Assembly: GCA_034667405.1 (NCBI GenBank)
Contig: JAXDJX010000029.1
Span: 1-64,000 of the forward strand
Reading direction: 5' to 3'
Length of the DNA: 64,000 bases
Source: JANXVR01 sp034667405
Lineage (GTDB): Bacteria > Actinomycetota > UBA4738 > HRBIN12
The translations under genes were made by a program, and so were the position numbers. Shown here in pieces: positions 10,220-19,714 of the stretch. Under the pieces are notes generated by a model. That model ran no database searches. It saw only the letters and a program-made list of their open reading frames with translations, and was not told where the DNA came from. How positions within the stretch are numbered: the stretch's first letter is position 1; every line of letters starts with the position of its first letter.

Positions 10220-11337
10220 GACGGCACCTCCTGGGTAGGTTTCTGCAGGACGGGGATGACCAAGGAGGCGATGAGTCCGACCCCCAGGATCGCCGAGGCC
10301 GCGATGAACGTTCCGCGTGTCCGGCCGTACCGATCGGGGAAGACGATGATGGCTCCGGTCGCGAGGACCCAGAACAGTCCGAACGGGATGAGCACCTTCC
10401 ATCCGAAGTTCATCAGGCGGTCATACCGCAGGCGGGGAAGGGTTCCGCGAACCAGGATGAGCACGTAGATGACCGCGGTGAGTTTGAAGAGGAACCACAG
10501 AAGTGGCCAGAGCCATAGCGCCCAGCCCGGGTGGGGTCCGCGCCAGCCGCCCAGGAACAGCGTCACCGCGATGGAGGACACGGTCACCGTGTTCACGTAC
10601 TCGCCCAGGTAGAACATCGCGAACTTGATCCCGGAATACTCCGTGTGGAACCCGGCGACCAGCTCGGATTCGGCCTCTGCGAGATCGAAGGGCGGGCGGT
10701 TGACCTCGGCGAGCGCGCAGATCATGAACACGACGAACGCCGGGAACTGCGGCACGATGTTCCACACGTGCGTGGCTTGGTAGGCGACGATCCCCGACAT
10801 GCGGAGCGTCCCCGTGTACATGAGCACGGCGACCAAAGCCAGACCCATCCCCACCTCGTAGCTGATCATCTGCGCCGTCGAACGGATAGAGCCGAGCAAC
10901 GGATAGTTCGACCCGCTGGACCAGCCGGCCAGAACCACCCCGTACACGCCGACGGAGGTCATGGCCAAGATCCAGAGCAATCCGATGTTCAGGTCCGCCA
11001 GCTGGAACTGGATGGTCCGCCCGAACAGGGTGACGTGCGTGCCGAACGGGATCACCGCGAACGCCAGGAAGGCGGGGAACATCGCGAGGATGGGGGCGAT
11101 CTCATACACCACGCGATCGGCGTTGGTGGGCGTGATGCCTTCCTTGAAGAACAGCTTGATGCCATCGGCGAGCGTGACCAGGATGCCGCGCGGACCCGCC
11201 CGCATCGGTCCGGCCCGCGTCTGCATGTCCGCGATCACCTTGCGCTCCATCCAGATGTAGAGCAGCACGGAGATGAGCAACGCGAAGAACACCACGACCA
11301 CACGCGCGGCCAGGATCACCCAGTCGACCCAGTTCAT
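10216..11337 (-). CDS. nuoH: NADH-quinone oxidoreductase subunit H
   Basis: This 373-residue quinone-chamber membrane subunit has the canonical acidic loop RPPFDLAEAESELVAGFHTE and TLADGIKLFFKEGITP. The C-terminus is about 30 residues longer than the second-set copy and ends in an extra hydrophobic helix. The ATG at 11335-11337 overlaps the nuoG stop. Confidence 0.95.
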   Translation of the reverse strand: MNWVDWVILAARVVVVFFALLISVLLYIWMERKVIADMQTRAGPMRAGPRGILVTLADGIKLFFKEGITPTNADRVVYEIAPILAMFPAFLAFAVIPFGTHVTLFGRTIQFQLADLNIGLLWILAMTSVGVYGVVLAGWSSGSNYPLLGSIRSTAQMISYEVGMGLALVAVLMYTGTLRMSGIVAYQATHVWNIVPQFPAFVVFMICALAEVNRPPFDLAEAESELVAGFHTEYSGIKFAMFYLGEYVNTVTVSSIAVTLFLGGWRGPHPGWALWLWPLLWFLFKLTAVIYVLILVRGTLPRLRYDRLMNFGWKVLIPFGLFWVLATGAIIVFPDRYGRTRGTFIAASAILGVGLIASLVIPVLQKPTQEVPS

Positions 11338-13763
11338 GCGCTCTCACCCCCAACGGCAACCGAGGCGAGACCTTCCGCCGAGTCGTCGGTGTCAGGGCCG
11401 GTCACGGTGGCAGCGATCGTCCAGGTTCCTCGAAGCAGCGTGTTCGCTGCGAACCCCGGCTGGTTGAACGGCACGAAGGCGGAACCTTGAGCGATGCCGT
11501 CGCTGATGCGGACGGGCAGTTCCGCCTCTCCCGCGACCGTGCGGACGGTGACGCGGGCGCCGTCGGTGATTCCGCGCGTGGCTGCGTCGTCGGGGTGGAG
11601 TTCCAGGAACGGCTCGGTGCCGAGCGCGGCCTGGAGTTCGTCGGAACGCTCGGACAGGCGGCCGTCGTCCACCAGGAGCGGGTAGGTGAACAGGGCCAAC
11701 TCGCCGTCGGCGGGTTCGATCGGACCAACTCGCGCCGGCGAGACATCGCTCGTCGTCGTCGCGCGGGACGCCACGAGCGGCGCCATATCGGCGTGCAGCT
11801 CGTCGAGCCTGTCGAAGCCGAGGTCACCGCCCATGGTCGTCGCGATGATCGCGAAGATCTCCCAGTCGGGCCGAGAGATCCCCTTGCCGCCACGAACGGG
11901 ACGGATCCGCTGCGAGCGGCCTTCCCACGTCGTGACGTGACCGTCCTTCTCGATGAAGGCGCTCGCAGGAAGGAACGCATCGGCGTAGGGCTCAAGCGAC
12001 CCGAGCTCCAAGGACTGCACGACCCTCACCGGCACGTTCGCCAAGGCGCGTGCAACGAGGTCCGCGTCGGGATAGTCGCGCAACGGATCGACCCCGATCA
12101 GGAAGAGGACGTCGATCTCGCGGTTGGCGGCGGCCTCGAGGATCCCCCGCCAGTCCCGGCCCGGCTCGGCGGCGGCACCCATGAGGGGACCACCCCACGC
12201 CGCCTCCACCTCGGCGCGGTCCTCCGCGAGCTGGACGTTCCGCCCACCGGGCAGGAGCGTGGGGGCCACTCCCGCCACGAGCGCACCGCGATCGTTCGCG
12301 CGGCGCGTCACGGCCGCCCACCTCGCCCCGGACCGTGTCGCGAACTCGACCGCGCTCCAGGCACTGCTGCCATCATGCAGACGGGGTCCGACCAGTACCA
12401 GCCCCCCTTCACCGACTTCGGTCAGGGCAGCCCGAACCTCGGCCAGCGGAGATCCTTGCTCCTGCGAGGAGGCGAACGCCTCGCCTTCGGCGCCTGCCCG
12501 GATGAGGATGTGCGCGGCGACGTCGTGCAGGCGCGTCACGCGCGGTCCCACGACGAAGATCTTCGCGCCACGTTTCGCGGCTTTGCGCAGGCGCAGGTGA
12601 AGGATCGGCACCTCCTGTTCGGCGTCGAGTCCGGCGACCACGATGACCTTCGCGTGTTCGACGTCGGCATAGGTCGCTGTCGCCGTTCCCGAGGCGACCA
12701 GCGCATCCGCGGATACCCCCAGGCCGCCGTCGCGCCGGTGGTCCAGATCGTTCGTGTGCATCACCGTCCGCGCGAGTTTGGAGAGCGCGTAGTAGTCCTC
12801 GTCCATGAGCCGCCCGCCCGTGAGGAACGCAACCCGTTTCCCGTCGCACCAGCCGGCGATCCGCTCGACGACCTCGCCGAACGATGCCGGTTCCAGCCCG
12901 CGGTCGCGGATGAGCGGTGTGGTGACGCGGTCCGGCGAGTCCGGGAACCGGAAGGCGTACCGCCCCTTGTCGCAGTTCCAGGTGTCGTTCACGTCCAGGT
13001 TGTCGCGCGCCAGCTGCCGAACCACCTCGCCGCGCCGGAGATCCACCTTGAGGTTGCAGCCGGCGCTGCAATGGGGACAGACGCTGTCCGCCGTCGACAG
13101 ATCGAAGGGCCGCGCGACGAACCGGTACGGCGTGGACGTGAGCGCTCCCACCGGGCAGATCTGCACGGTGTTTCCGCTGAACGGCGAACGGAAGTCTTCG
13201 CCTGCAGCGATGGCCACGCGTTCGCCCGCCCCGCGCGCGTAGAGCTCCAGGAACCGATCACCGCTGATCTCGTCGCAGAAACGCGTGCAGCGGGCGCAGA
13301 GAACGCATCGCTCGCGGTCCAGGTTCACCAGCGGGGATAGCGGAAGCGGCTTCGGCCACACGCGCTTGGCCTCGGTGAACCGGCTCTCCCCCGGCCCGAA
13401 CTCAAGGGCCTGGTCCTGTAACGGACACTCCCCGCCGCGGTCACAGATGGGGCAGTCGAGCGGATGGTTGAGCAAGAGGAACTCGAGGTTGGCGACCTGC
13501 GCCTCGGCCACGGTGTCGTCGGTGTTCTGCGTTCGGACGACCATGCCTGGCGCGACGGTGGACGTGCACGAGGTCGCGAGCTTGGGCTGTCCCTCGATCT
13601 GCACGTAACACTGACGGCAGGCGCCTGCCGGTTCCAGCATGGGGTGGTCGCAGAAGCGTGGGATCTCGATGCCGAGCTGTTCGGCCGCGCGGATGACGAG
13701 CGTCCCCTTGGGGACCGTCACCTCTTTCCCGTCGATGGTGAGCGTCACCATGTCGCCGCTCAC
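11334..13763 (-). CDS. nuoG: NADH-quinone oxidoreductase subunit G
   Basis: This 809-residue electron-input subunit has an N-terminal [2Fe-2S] domain (CDHPMLEPAGACRQCYV), a His/Cys3 [4Fe-4S] motif (HPLDCPICDRGGECPLQD), a ferredoxin motif (CVLCARCTRFCDEI) and the extra N7 site (CPHCSAGCNL followed by NCDKGRYAF). N7 is found only in some bacterial NuoG. The rest is a molybdopterin-oxidoreductase-like domain without a clear active site, as usual. The GTG at 13761-13763 overlaps the nuoF stop. Confidence 0.95.
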   Translation of the reverse strand: MSGDMVTLTIDGKEVTVPKGTLVIRAAEQLGIEIPRFCDHPMLEPAGACRQCYVQIEGQPKLATSCTSTVAPGMVVRTQNTDDTVAEAQVANLEFLLLNHPLDCPICDRGGECPLQDQALEFGPGESRFTEAKRVWPKPLPLSPLVNLDRERCVLCARCTRFCDEISGDRFLELYARGAGERVAIAAGEDFRSPFSGNTVQICPVGALTSTPYRFVARPFDLSTADSVCPHCSAGCNLKVDLRRGEVVRQLARDNLDVNDTWNCDKGRYAFRFPDSPDRVTTPLIRDRGLEPASFGEVVERIAGWCDGKRVAFLTGGRLMDEDYYALSKLARTVMHTNDLDHRRDGGLGVSADALVASGTATATYADVEHAKVIVVAGLDAEQEVPILHLRLRKAAKRGAKIFVVGPRVTRLHDVAAHILIRAGAEGEAFASSQEQGSPLAEVRAALTEVGEGGLVLVGPRLHDGSSAWSAVEFATRSGARWAAVTRRANDRGALVAGVAPTLLPGGRNVQLAEDRAEVEAAWGGPLMGAAAEPGRDWRGILEAAANREIDVLFLIGVDPLRDYPDADLVARALANVPVRVVQSLELGSLEPYADAFLPASAFIEKDGHVTTWEGRSQRIRPVRGGKGISRPDWEIFAIIATTMGGDLGFDRLDELHADMAPLVASRATTTSDVSPARVGPIEPADGELALFTYPLLVDDGRLSERSDELQAALGTEPFLELHPDDAATRGITDGARVTVRTVAGEAELPVRISDGIAQGSAFVPFNQPGFAANTLLRGTWTIAATVTGPDTDDSAEGLASVAVGGESA

Positions 13764-15073
13764 GACGCCACCTCCTCGGCGGCCGCCGGCGTGCGATCGG
13801 CGGGAGCCCCCGTGAGCGGGCAGTACCCCAGACGAACGTGCTCCTCGTATTCCTCGGCGAAGTGTTTGAGGCTGGAGTTGATGACGGAGGCCGCGCCGTC
13901 TGCGAGCGCACAGAACGCCCGGAAGAGGATGTTCTTCCCCATGTCCTGCATGAGTCCCATGTCCTCTTGGCGGCCGTAGCCGTTCTCAAGGCGCGTGAGG
14001 ACTCGGGTGGCCCACCAACTTCCCTCGCGGCAGGGCGTGCACTTCCCGCAGGACTCGTGCGCGTAGAACTCGACCATCCGTCGCGCGGCCTCGACCACGC
14101 AGTCCGTCTGATCCAGCACCATGATCGCCCCGGTGCCGAGCAACGAGCCGGCGGCGGCGACCGATTCGTAATCGAGCGCCAGGTCCAGATCCGCCCCCGT
14201 CAACAGCGGTGTGGACGAACCCCCGGGGGTGAACGCCTTCACCGTTCCCCCGGCCAGCACGCCGCCGGCGTACTCCTCCAACAACGTGCGGAACGGCGTG
14301 CCCATCGGGATCTCGTAGTTCCCGGGACGTTCGACCTTCCCGCTCACGGTGAACATCTTCGTGCCCGGCGACTTCTCGGTCCCCATCTCGCGGAACCACT
14401 CGGCGCCCTTGAAGACGATGTCCGGGACGTTCATGAGGGTCTCGACGTTGTTGATGACCGTCGGACTCGCGTAGAGGCCCTCGACCGCGGGGAACGGCGG
14501 ACGCAGACGCGGCTGTCCGCGCAATCCCTCCAGGGAGTTCAGCAGGGCGGTCTCTTCGCCGCAGATGTACGCGCCCGCGCCGCGGTGCACCACGATGTCC
14601 AGGTCGTAGGCACTGCCCGCGATCCCCTTGCCCAGATAGCCCGACGCGTACGCCTCTCGGACGGCACGCTCCATCACCGTTCCCTGCCAGAGGTATTCGC
14701 CCCGAACGTAGATGAACGCGGTGTGACAATTGATGGCCCGCGCGGCGATCGCCGTCCCTTCGATGAGCCGGTGCGGGTCGCGTTCGCCGAGTTCGCGGTT
14801 GTTGCACGTGCCCGGTTCGGATTCGTCGAAGTTCACGGTGACGTACGTGGGCTTGCCGGTGTCCTGCGGCACGAACGACCACTTCATCCCCGTGGGGAAC
14901 CCGGCTCCGCCACGACCGCGGAGGCCGCTCGCCTTCACCACGTCGATGAGTTCGCCCGTGTCCATCTCGAGCGCCTTCTTCAAGCCCCCGTATCCGCCTT
15001 TGGCGACGTAGCCATCCACGGCGACGACACTCGGATCGTCCCAGTCCCGGGTCAACCGACGCTCGAACGTCAC
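13760..15073 (-). CDS. nuoF: NADH-quinone oxidoreductase subunit F
   Basis: This 437-residue subunit binds NADH, FMN and cluster N3 and is where NADH is oxidised. GRGGAGFPTGMKW (FMN/NADH), ICGEETALLNSLEG and the cluster motif ESCGKCTPCREG are all present. The start is GTG 15071-15073, overlapping the nuoE stop; longer upstream frames are nuoE shadow. Confidence 0.96.
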   Translation of the reverse strand: MTFERRLTRDWDDPSVVAVDGYVAKGGYGGLKKALEMDTGELIDVVKASGLRGRGGAGFPTGMKWSFVPQDTGKPTYVTVNFDESEPGTCNNRELGERDPHRLIEGTAIAARAINCHTAFIYVRGEYLWQGTVMERAVREAYASGYLGKGIAGSAYDLDIVVHRGAGAYICGEETALLNSLEGLRGQPRLRPPFPAVEGLYASPTVINNVETLMNVPDIVFKGAEWFREMGTEKSPGTKMFTVSGKVERPGNYEIPMGTPFRTLLEEYAGGVLAGGTVKAFTPGGSSTPLLTGADLDLALDYESVAAAGSLLGTGAIMVLDQTDCVVEAARRMVEFYAHESCGKCTPCREGSWWATRVLTRLENGYGRQEDMGLMQDMGKNILFRAFCALADGAASVINSSLKHFAEEYEEHVRLGYCPLTGAPADRTPAAAEEVAS

Positions 15074-15654
15074 GGCGCACCCTCCGCGGGGTCGTCGTCG
15101 AAGCCGGCCAGGACGCGCGAGGCGTGACGGAAGCTCTTCATCACGGGGCCACGCGCGGGTTCGGGAACCGAGCCTTCGCGCAGCGACGTGATGAGTTCCC
15201 GGATCCGCTGCGGCGAGACGTTGTCGTGGTCGGCGAAGTTGATCTGCACCGCCGGCGCGAAGTCGCAGAGGCCCAGGCACTCCTCTTCGTGCAGCGTGAG
15301 CACGCCGTCGTCGGAAACCTCTTGTCCGTGGTCCATCTCGGCCGCACGATGGGCTTCCTCGTAGACATCTTTCGCGCCGCGCAACGCGCACGCGAGGTTG
15401 GTGCAGACGTTCACGACGTGCGTCCCGGTGGGACGGAGGCGATACATCGAGTAGAACGTGGCGACGGCCTCAACCTCGGCGGTGGTGATGCCGAGCAGTT
15501 TCCCGATCTCGACCAACGCGTCGTTGGTGACCCGGCCGTCCACGGCCTGCGCCAGGTAGAGGAGCGGCATCAGCGCGGAGCGTTCGCCACCCTTGGGATA
15601 CCGCGCGATCACCGCACGCGCGTCATCAAGGACACTCCCCTCGAAGATCGCCAT
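15070..15654 (-). CDS. nuoE: NADH-quinone oxidoreductase subunit E
   Basis: This 194-residue thioredoxin-fold subunit carries [2Fe-2S] cluster N1a. The ligands are in VCTNLACALRGA (C-x4-C) and EEECLGLCDFAP (C-x3-C). The C-terminus has about 40 residues beyond the core. The ATG at 15652-15654 shares one base with the nuoD stop (TGATG). Confidence 0.95.
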   Translation of the reverse strand: MAIFEGSVLDDARAVIARYPKGGERSALMPLLYLAQAVDGRVTNDALVEIGKLLGITTAEVEAVATFYSMYRLRPTGTHVVNVCTNLACALRGAKDVYEEAHRAAEMDHGQEVSDDGVLTLHEEECLGLCDFAPAVQINFADHDNVSPQRIRELITSLREGSVPEPARGPVMKSFRHASRVLAGFDDDPAEGAP

Positions 15655-16916
15655 CAGCGGTCCACCCCACCCATCACCGGATCGATCGACGCGATGGACG
15701 CGATGGCGTCGGCCACCAGGAATCCCTCGACCATGATCGGGGTCGCCTGCAGATTGACGAACGACGGATCGCGGATCTTCACGCGGTACGGCCGGTGCTC
15801 GCCGTTCGAGACCACGTAGAAGCCCAGTTCCCCGCGCGGAGATTCGACGGCGGAGTAGACCTCGCCGGCAGGAACTGCAACCCCTTGGGTCGACAGCTTG
15901 AAGTGGTGGATGAGCGCCTCCATCGACTCTTCCATGATGTGACGCAGGTACTCCGGGTCGTTGCCGATCCCGTCCGGACCCACCGACAGGCGTCCGGGGA
16001 GCGCGATCTTCGGGTCGTCCACCATGACCGGGCCCGGTTCGCGCAGCCGGTCAAGACACTGGGCCGCGATCCGGAGCGACTCCCGCATCTCATCCAGCCG
16101 AACCTCGAACCGTGCGAAGGCATCGGCTTCCGTCCGCGTGATGACGTCGAACTCATACGTCTCGTACCCGCTATAGGCGGCGTCCTTCCGCAGGTCCGCC
16201 GGGTTCCCGGTGGCCCGGAGCATCGGGCCCGTCACGCCCAGGCGAAGCGCGTCGGTCTCGGTGAGGATGCCAACCCCTTTGTTGCGCTCCAGCCAGATCG
16301 GGTTCTTCGACAGGAGGGTTTCGTACTCCCCGATCCGCTTGGGCATGATTCGGAGGAACTCGCGGATCTTCGTCTCGCCCCCATCGGGCAGGTCCATGAC
16401 GACACCGCCGATCCGGATGTAGGCGTGGTTCATCCGCAAGCCGGTGACGGCTTCGAAGATGTCCATGATGATCTCGCGCTCACGCAGGCCGTAGAGCATG
16501 ATGCTGACCGCGCCCAGCTCCAGTCCGCTGGTGGCCAGCCACACCAGGTGGGAGCTGATGCGGTTGAGTTCGCTGAGCATGACGCGAAGGATCTGAGCCC
16601 TTGGTGGAACCTCGATCCCCAAGAGTCGCTCGGCCGCCATGCAGTACGCGAGCTCGTTGTGGAACGGGCTGAGGTAGTCGGCGCGGGTGACGAACGTAAC
16701 GCCCTGCTGCCACGTGCGGTATTCGGTGTTCTTCTCGATCCCAGTGTGGAGGTAGCCGATGATCGGCTTGCACCCGACGATGGTTTCCCCGTCCAGCTCC
16801 AGCAGCAGCCGAAGGACCCCGTGTGTGGACGGGTGCTGAGGACCCATGTTCATGATCATGGTTTCCTGGCGGATCTCGCCGGTGTCGTCGCGAAGCATGG
16901 GATCGGTCTCCATCAC
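15654..16916 (-). CDS. nuoD: NADH-quinone oxidoreductase subunit D
   Basis: This 420-residue subunit forms the quinone-binding pocket with NuoB. The quinone-site His (NMGPQHPSTHG) and Tyr (TRADYLSPFHNE) are kept. It is the only nuoD in the window, although two sets of nuoA, B, C, H and I are present. The start is GTG 16914-16916, overlapping the nuoC stop as GTGA; ATG 16911-16913 is an alternative one codon later. Confidence 0.96.
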   Translation of the reverse strand: MMETDPMLRDDTGEIRQETMIMNMGPQHPSTHGVLRLLLELDGETIVGCKPIIGYLHTGIEKNTEYRTWQQGVTFVTRADYLSPFHNELAYCMAAERLLGIEVPPRAQILRVMLSELNRISSHLVWLATSGLELGAVSIMLYGLREREIIMDIFEAVTGLRMNHAYIRIGGVVMDLPDGGETKIREFLRIMPKRIGEYETLLSKNPIWLERNKGVGILTETDALRLGVTGPMLRATGNPADLRKDAAYSGYETYEFDVITRTEADAFARFEVRLDEMRESLRIAAQCLDRLREPGPVMVDDPKIALPGRLSVGPDGIGNDPEYLRHIMEESMEALIHHFKLSTQGVAVPAGEVYSAVESPRGELGFYVVSNGEHRPYRVKIRDPSFVNLQATPIMVEGFLVADAIASIASIDPVMGGVDR

Positions 16917-17398
16917 GTCGTCCTGGTGTCGACCGGCGGGATGAACGCCCCGTGATAGCGCGTGTTCACTCCGCCCAGTTCCTCGTCCTTGCGGAGCGGG
17001 TGGCCCTCCCAGTCATCGGGCAGGAGGATCCGCGTGAGATCGGGATGCCCGTCGAACACGACCCCGTAGAGATCGAAGACCTCACGCTCCAGCCAGTTCG
17101 CCGTTGGGAAGGCGTCCGTGACGCTCGGGATGTGCGGATCCGCTTCCGAGAGGCCGACCTTCACGCGAACCCGGCGGACGGGCCCGCCCATGGTGCGCAG
17201 TTCGTAGGCGATCCAGAGCCGGGGATCGTTCCCCGGCCAGTCGGTCGCGGTGACACAGGCCAGGAACGAGAACCCCTGCTGCTCCCGCAACCACTCGAGC
17301 GATCCCAGGAGCTCGTCACGGCCAACCGTCACCGTGATCTCGCCCCTGGCCTCGACCACATCGGGGAAGCGCGCAGCGATGTCCGGGGGCAGGCTCAC
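16913..17398 (-). CDS. nuoC: NADH-quinone oxidoreductase subunit C
   Basis: This 161-residue peripheral-arm subunit has the NuoC signature LEREVFDLYGVVFDGHPDLT and WEGHPLRKDEE. The start is GTG 17396-17398 (MSLPPDIA), overlapping the nuoB stop as GTGA; the longer open frame upstream is nuoB shadow. Confidence 0.94.
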   Translation of the reverse strand: MSLPPDIAARFPDVVEARGEITVTVGRDELLGSLEWLREQQGFSFLACVTATDWPGNDPRLWIAYELRTMGGPVRRVRVKVGLSEADPHIPSVTDAFPTANWLEREVFDLYGVVFDGHPDLTRILLPDDWEGHPLRKDEELGGVNTRYHGAFIPPVDTRTT

Positions 17399-17913
17399 TT
17401 GAACGGCTCCTTCGTCCTGACCTTCTCGTGCAGCTTCAAGATGCCGTGCATGAGCATCTCGGGCTTGGGCGGGCAGCCGGGCACGTAGATGTCGACGGGC
17501 ACGATGCTGTCGACGCCCTGCACGACCGCGTAGTTCGTGAACATCCCGCCTGCGCTCGCGCAGACGCCCATGGAGATGACCCAGCGGGGCTCGGGCATCT
17601 GGTCGTAGATGCGGCGAAGGACCGGCGCCATCTTCTGCGACACGCGTCCGGCGACGATCATGAGGTCGGCCTGACGGGGGGATCCGCGGAACAGCTCCAT
17701 CCCCCACCGGCTCAGGTCGTATTGCCCGGCACCGGCCGACATCATCTCGATGGCACAGCACGCGAGGCCGAAGGTCGCCGGCCACATCGATTGCTTCCTG
17801 GCCCACCCAACCGCGCGGTCCACGCTGGTGAGCAGGATCCCGCGGCGTACCTCTTCTTCGATCTCTTCTTCGCTCTGACCCAGCTTCACGCCTTCGATCC
17901 GCTCAACCGGCAT
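17395..17913 (-). CDS. nuoB: NADH-quinone oxidoreductase subunit B
   Basis: This 172-residue subunit carries cluster N2. The ligands are in GLACCAIEMM, SMGVCASAGGMF and VPGCPPKPEML. The chosen start is ATG 17911-17913 (MPVERIEG), with GGAGGTG 5 nt upstream and an 11-nt overlap with nuoA. An in-frame start 39 nt further upstream lacks such a site. Confidence 0.94.
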   Translation of the reverse strand: MPVERIEGVKLGQSEEEIEEEVRRGILLTSVDRAVGWARKQSMWPATFGLACCAIEMMSAGAGQYDLSRWGMELFRGSPRQADLMIVAGRVSQKMAPVLRRIYDQMPEPRWVISMGVCASAGGMFTNYAVVQGVDSIVPVDIYVPGCPPKPEMLMHGILKLHEKVRTKEPFK

Positions 17914-18343
17914 CGGCCACCTCCAGGACTTCGGGATCGGGCAATGGGGCAAGGATGAGGTCGTCGATCGGCGTAGAGGCGCTGTGCGCCCAGTCGAACC
18001 CGCCTTTGCGCCAGATGTAGGCGTAGGCCACGAACACCAATCCGATGAACACGGTCATCTCCACCAAGCCGAAGAGGCCGAGCTTGCGGAACGTCACGGC
18101 CCACGGGAACAGGAAGATCGTCTCGATGTCGAAGATGATGAACAGCATCGCGACCACGTAGAACTTCACGCTGAAACGCTCGCCCTTGGGCAGCCGAACG
18201 GGATCGTTCCCGCATTCGTAGGCGGAAAGCTTGACGGGGTTCGGGTGACGAGGACGAAGGACGCTGGACACCGCGAGCGAGGCGATGCCGAAGACCAGCG
18301 CCAATCCGCCCAGGATCACGATGGGCAGGTAGTCGCTCAGCAT
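17903..18343 (-). CDS. nuoA: NADH-quinone oxidoreductase subunit A
   Basis: This 146-residue three-helix subunit has YECGNDPVRLPKGERFSVKF and FDIETIFLFPWAV. It is the first complex I gene of the 14-gene operon, 13 bp after the MenJ-like gene. The start is ATG 18341-18343 (MLSDYLP), preceded by GGAG. The C-terminus is about 20 residues longer than in the second-set copy. Confidence 0.94.
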   Translation of the reverse strand: MLSDYLPIVILGGLALVFGIASLAVSSVLRPRHPNPVKLSAYECGNDPVRLPKGERFSVKFYVVAMLFIIFDIETIFLFPWAVTFRKLGLFGLVEMTVFIGLVFVAYAYIWRKGGFDWAHSASTPIDDLILAPLPDPEVLEVADAG

Positions 18344-18356
18344 CGCCGGTCTCCGT

Positions 18357-19610
18357 TCATCGCATGCCCGCAAGTCGTTGGAGGAGATAGAAGAGCTTGT
18401 CCTGCGCGTCGCCGTCCTTGCCGTCGGTGAGGTTGGCCATGACGCGCATCGCGAAGGCCATGATCCGTTTGTTCGGCAGGAGGTACTTCGTTGCGCGGCC
18501 CATGATGGCCGGCTTCCCGATGATCTTCGCGAACCCACGCCCGATGACGAAGTAGTCGCCGTAGCGGTCGGCCAGGGCCTGCGGGTAGGTCTGCACCAGC
18601 CCTGGGCGATCCTTCACCAGAGCCTCGTGGATGAGTTCGGCCGCGGTCTCGCCCGATTCCATCGCGTACCCGATGCCCTCGCCGTTGAACGGGTTCACCA
18701 GGCCGCCGGCGTCGCCGATCAGCACCATCCCCGGAACGGCCATCGGCTTGCGGTTGATGCTCATCGGGAGCGGTCCCGACAAGATCTTGCCGTCCGCGTG
18801 CTCCTCGGTGATGCCCCACTGCCCGGGCAACATCGTCTCGAACGCCTTGAAGAGCCGCTGCGCCGAGACTTCCTTGAAGTTCTTGAAGGTGTTGAGGAGC
18901 CCGGCACCGAGGTTGATCTGCCCTCCGGCCACCGGGAACAGCCACCCGTATCCGGGCAGGAGCAGGTCTCCCTCCCACAGGTCGAGCCACGATTCGAACC
19001 ACGGCCCTGGGTGATAGCTGGTGGTGTAGTAGCGGCGCGCCGCGATGCCCAGCGGGCGCGAGTCGAGACGCTGCACGCCTGCAGGCTTCGCGAACCTGCT
19101 GGCCGCGCCGTCAGCGGCGATGACATAGCGAGCCCCGATGTCGAACGGCTCGGCGTCCTTATCCTCCGCCGAACGCGTCCGGGCGCCCTGCACCCACCCG
19201 TCGCGGATGATGGGCTCGAGCGCCTCGGTCTGCTCCATGAACCGGGCGCCGGCCTTCTGCGCCCGCTGCATGAGCAACATGTCGAACTCCTTGCGGGGCA
19301 TGACCAGGCCGTAGCCGGGCCACGAACTGAGCTGGGGCCACGGGAGATCGATGGTCGCGCTGCGGGAGTGGACCCGCAGCCCCATCACCCGCTCGTAGCC
19401 CGGGTCCTCGGTGTCCACACCCATCTTGAGCATCGCCGCGACCGCACGTGGGGTCAGTCCGTCCCCGCACACCTTTTCCCGGGGGAACGCGGAGCGATCC
19501 ACGACCGTGACATCGACGCCGTGGCGCGCCAAGTGATAGGCCGCGGCTGAGCCTCCCGGGCCCCCGCCGACCACGAGCACGTCGGTCTCGATGTTCCTGC
19601 TCACACCCAC
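18357..19610 (-). CDS. menJ: geranylgeranyl reductase family flavoprotein, MenJ-like
   Basis: This 417-residue FAD-dependent reductase opens with the dinucleotide-binding motif VVGGGPGGSAAAYHLA and has GDAGGLVNPFNGEGIGYAM near residue 300. In Mycobacterium, MenJ saturates one isoprene unit of the menaquinone tail; that role here is inferred from family and from its place at the head of the nuo operon. The start is GTG 19608-19610, or the in-frame GTG two codons later. A Rex-type operator lies 10 bp upstream, so expression of menJ and nuoA-N probably follows the NADH/NAD+ ratio. Confidence 0.82.
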   Translation of the reverse strand: MGVSRNIETDVLVVGGGPGGSAAAYHLARHGVDVTVVDRSAFPREKVCGDGLTPRAVAAMLKMGVDTEDPGYERVMGLRVHSRSATIDLPWPQLSSWPGYGLVMPRKEFDMLLMQRAQKAGARFMEQTEALEPIIRDGWVQGARTRSAEDKDAEPFDIGARYVIAADGAASRFAKPAGVQRLDSRPLGIAARRYYTTSYHPGPWFESWLDLWEGDLLLPGYGWLFPVAGGQINLGAGLLNTFKNFKEVSAQRLFKAFETMLPGQWGITEEHADGKILSGPLPMSINRKPMAVPGMVLIGDAGGLVNPFNGEGIGYAMESGETAAELIHEALVKDRPGLVQTYPQALADRYGDYFVIGRGFAKIIGKPAIMGRATKYLLPNKRIMAFAMRVMANLTDGKDGDAQDKLFYLLQRLAGMR

Positions 19611-19619
19611 CCCCGAGTG

Positions 19620-19639
19620 CTTGTGAAAACTTTCACAAG
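19620..19639. promoter_or_regulatory. Rex operator upstream of menJ-nuoA-N
   Basis: CTTGTGAAAACTTTCACAAG has perfect 9-bp inverted arms around a 2-bp centre. It contains TTGTGAA-N4-TTCACAA, the known Rex-box pattern. It lies 10 bp before the menJ start and immediately downstream of a candidate -10, TAGCCT (19643-19648 read on the minus strand), so a bound repressor would cover the transcription start. The rex gene is at 38152-38841. In Streptomyces, Rex is known to control the nuo operon. Confidence 0.88.
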
Positions 19640-19714
19640 TTCAGGCTACCGAACTCAGTCGCCCGCTGCACGAGGGAGCCTACGACCGGCCCTATGGTGC
19701 GGCAATGCTGCAGG

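Noticed and set aside
11487..13340. Long plus-strand frame opposite nuoG
   Set aside because: Same shadow effect; nuoG has all its cluster motifs on the minus strand.
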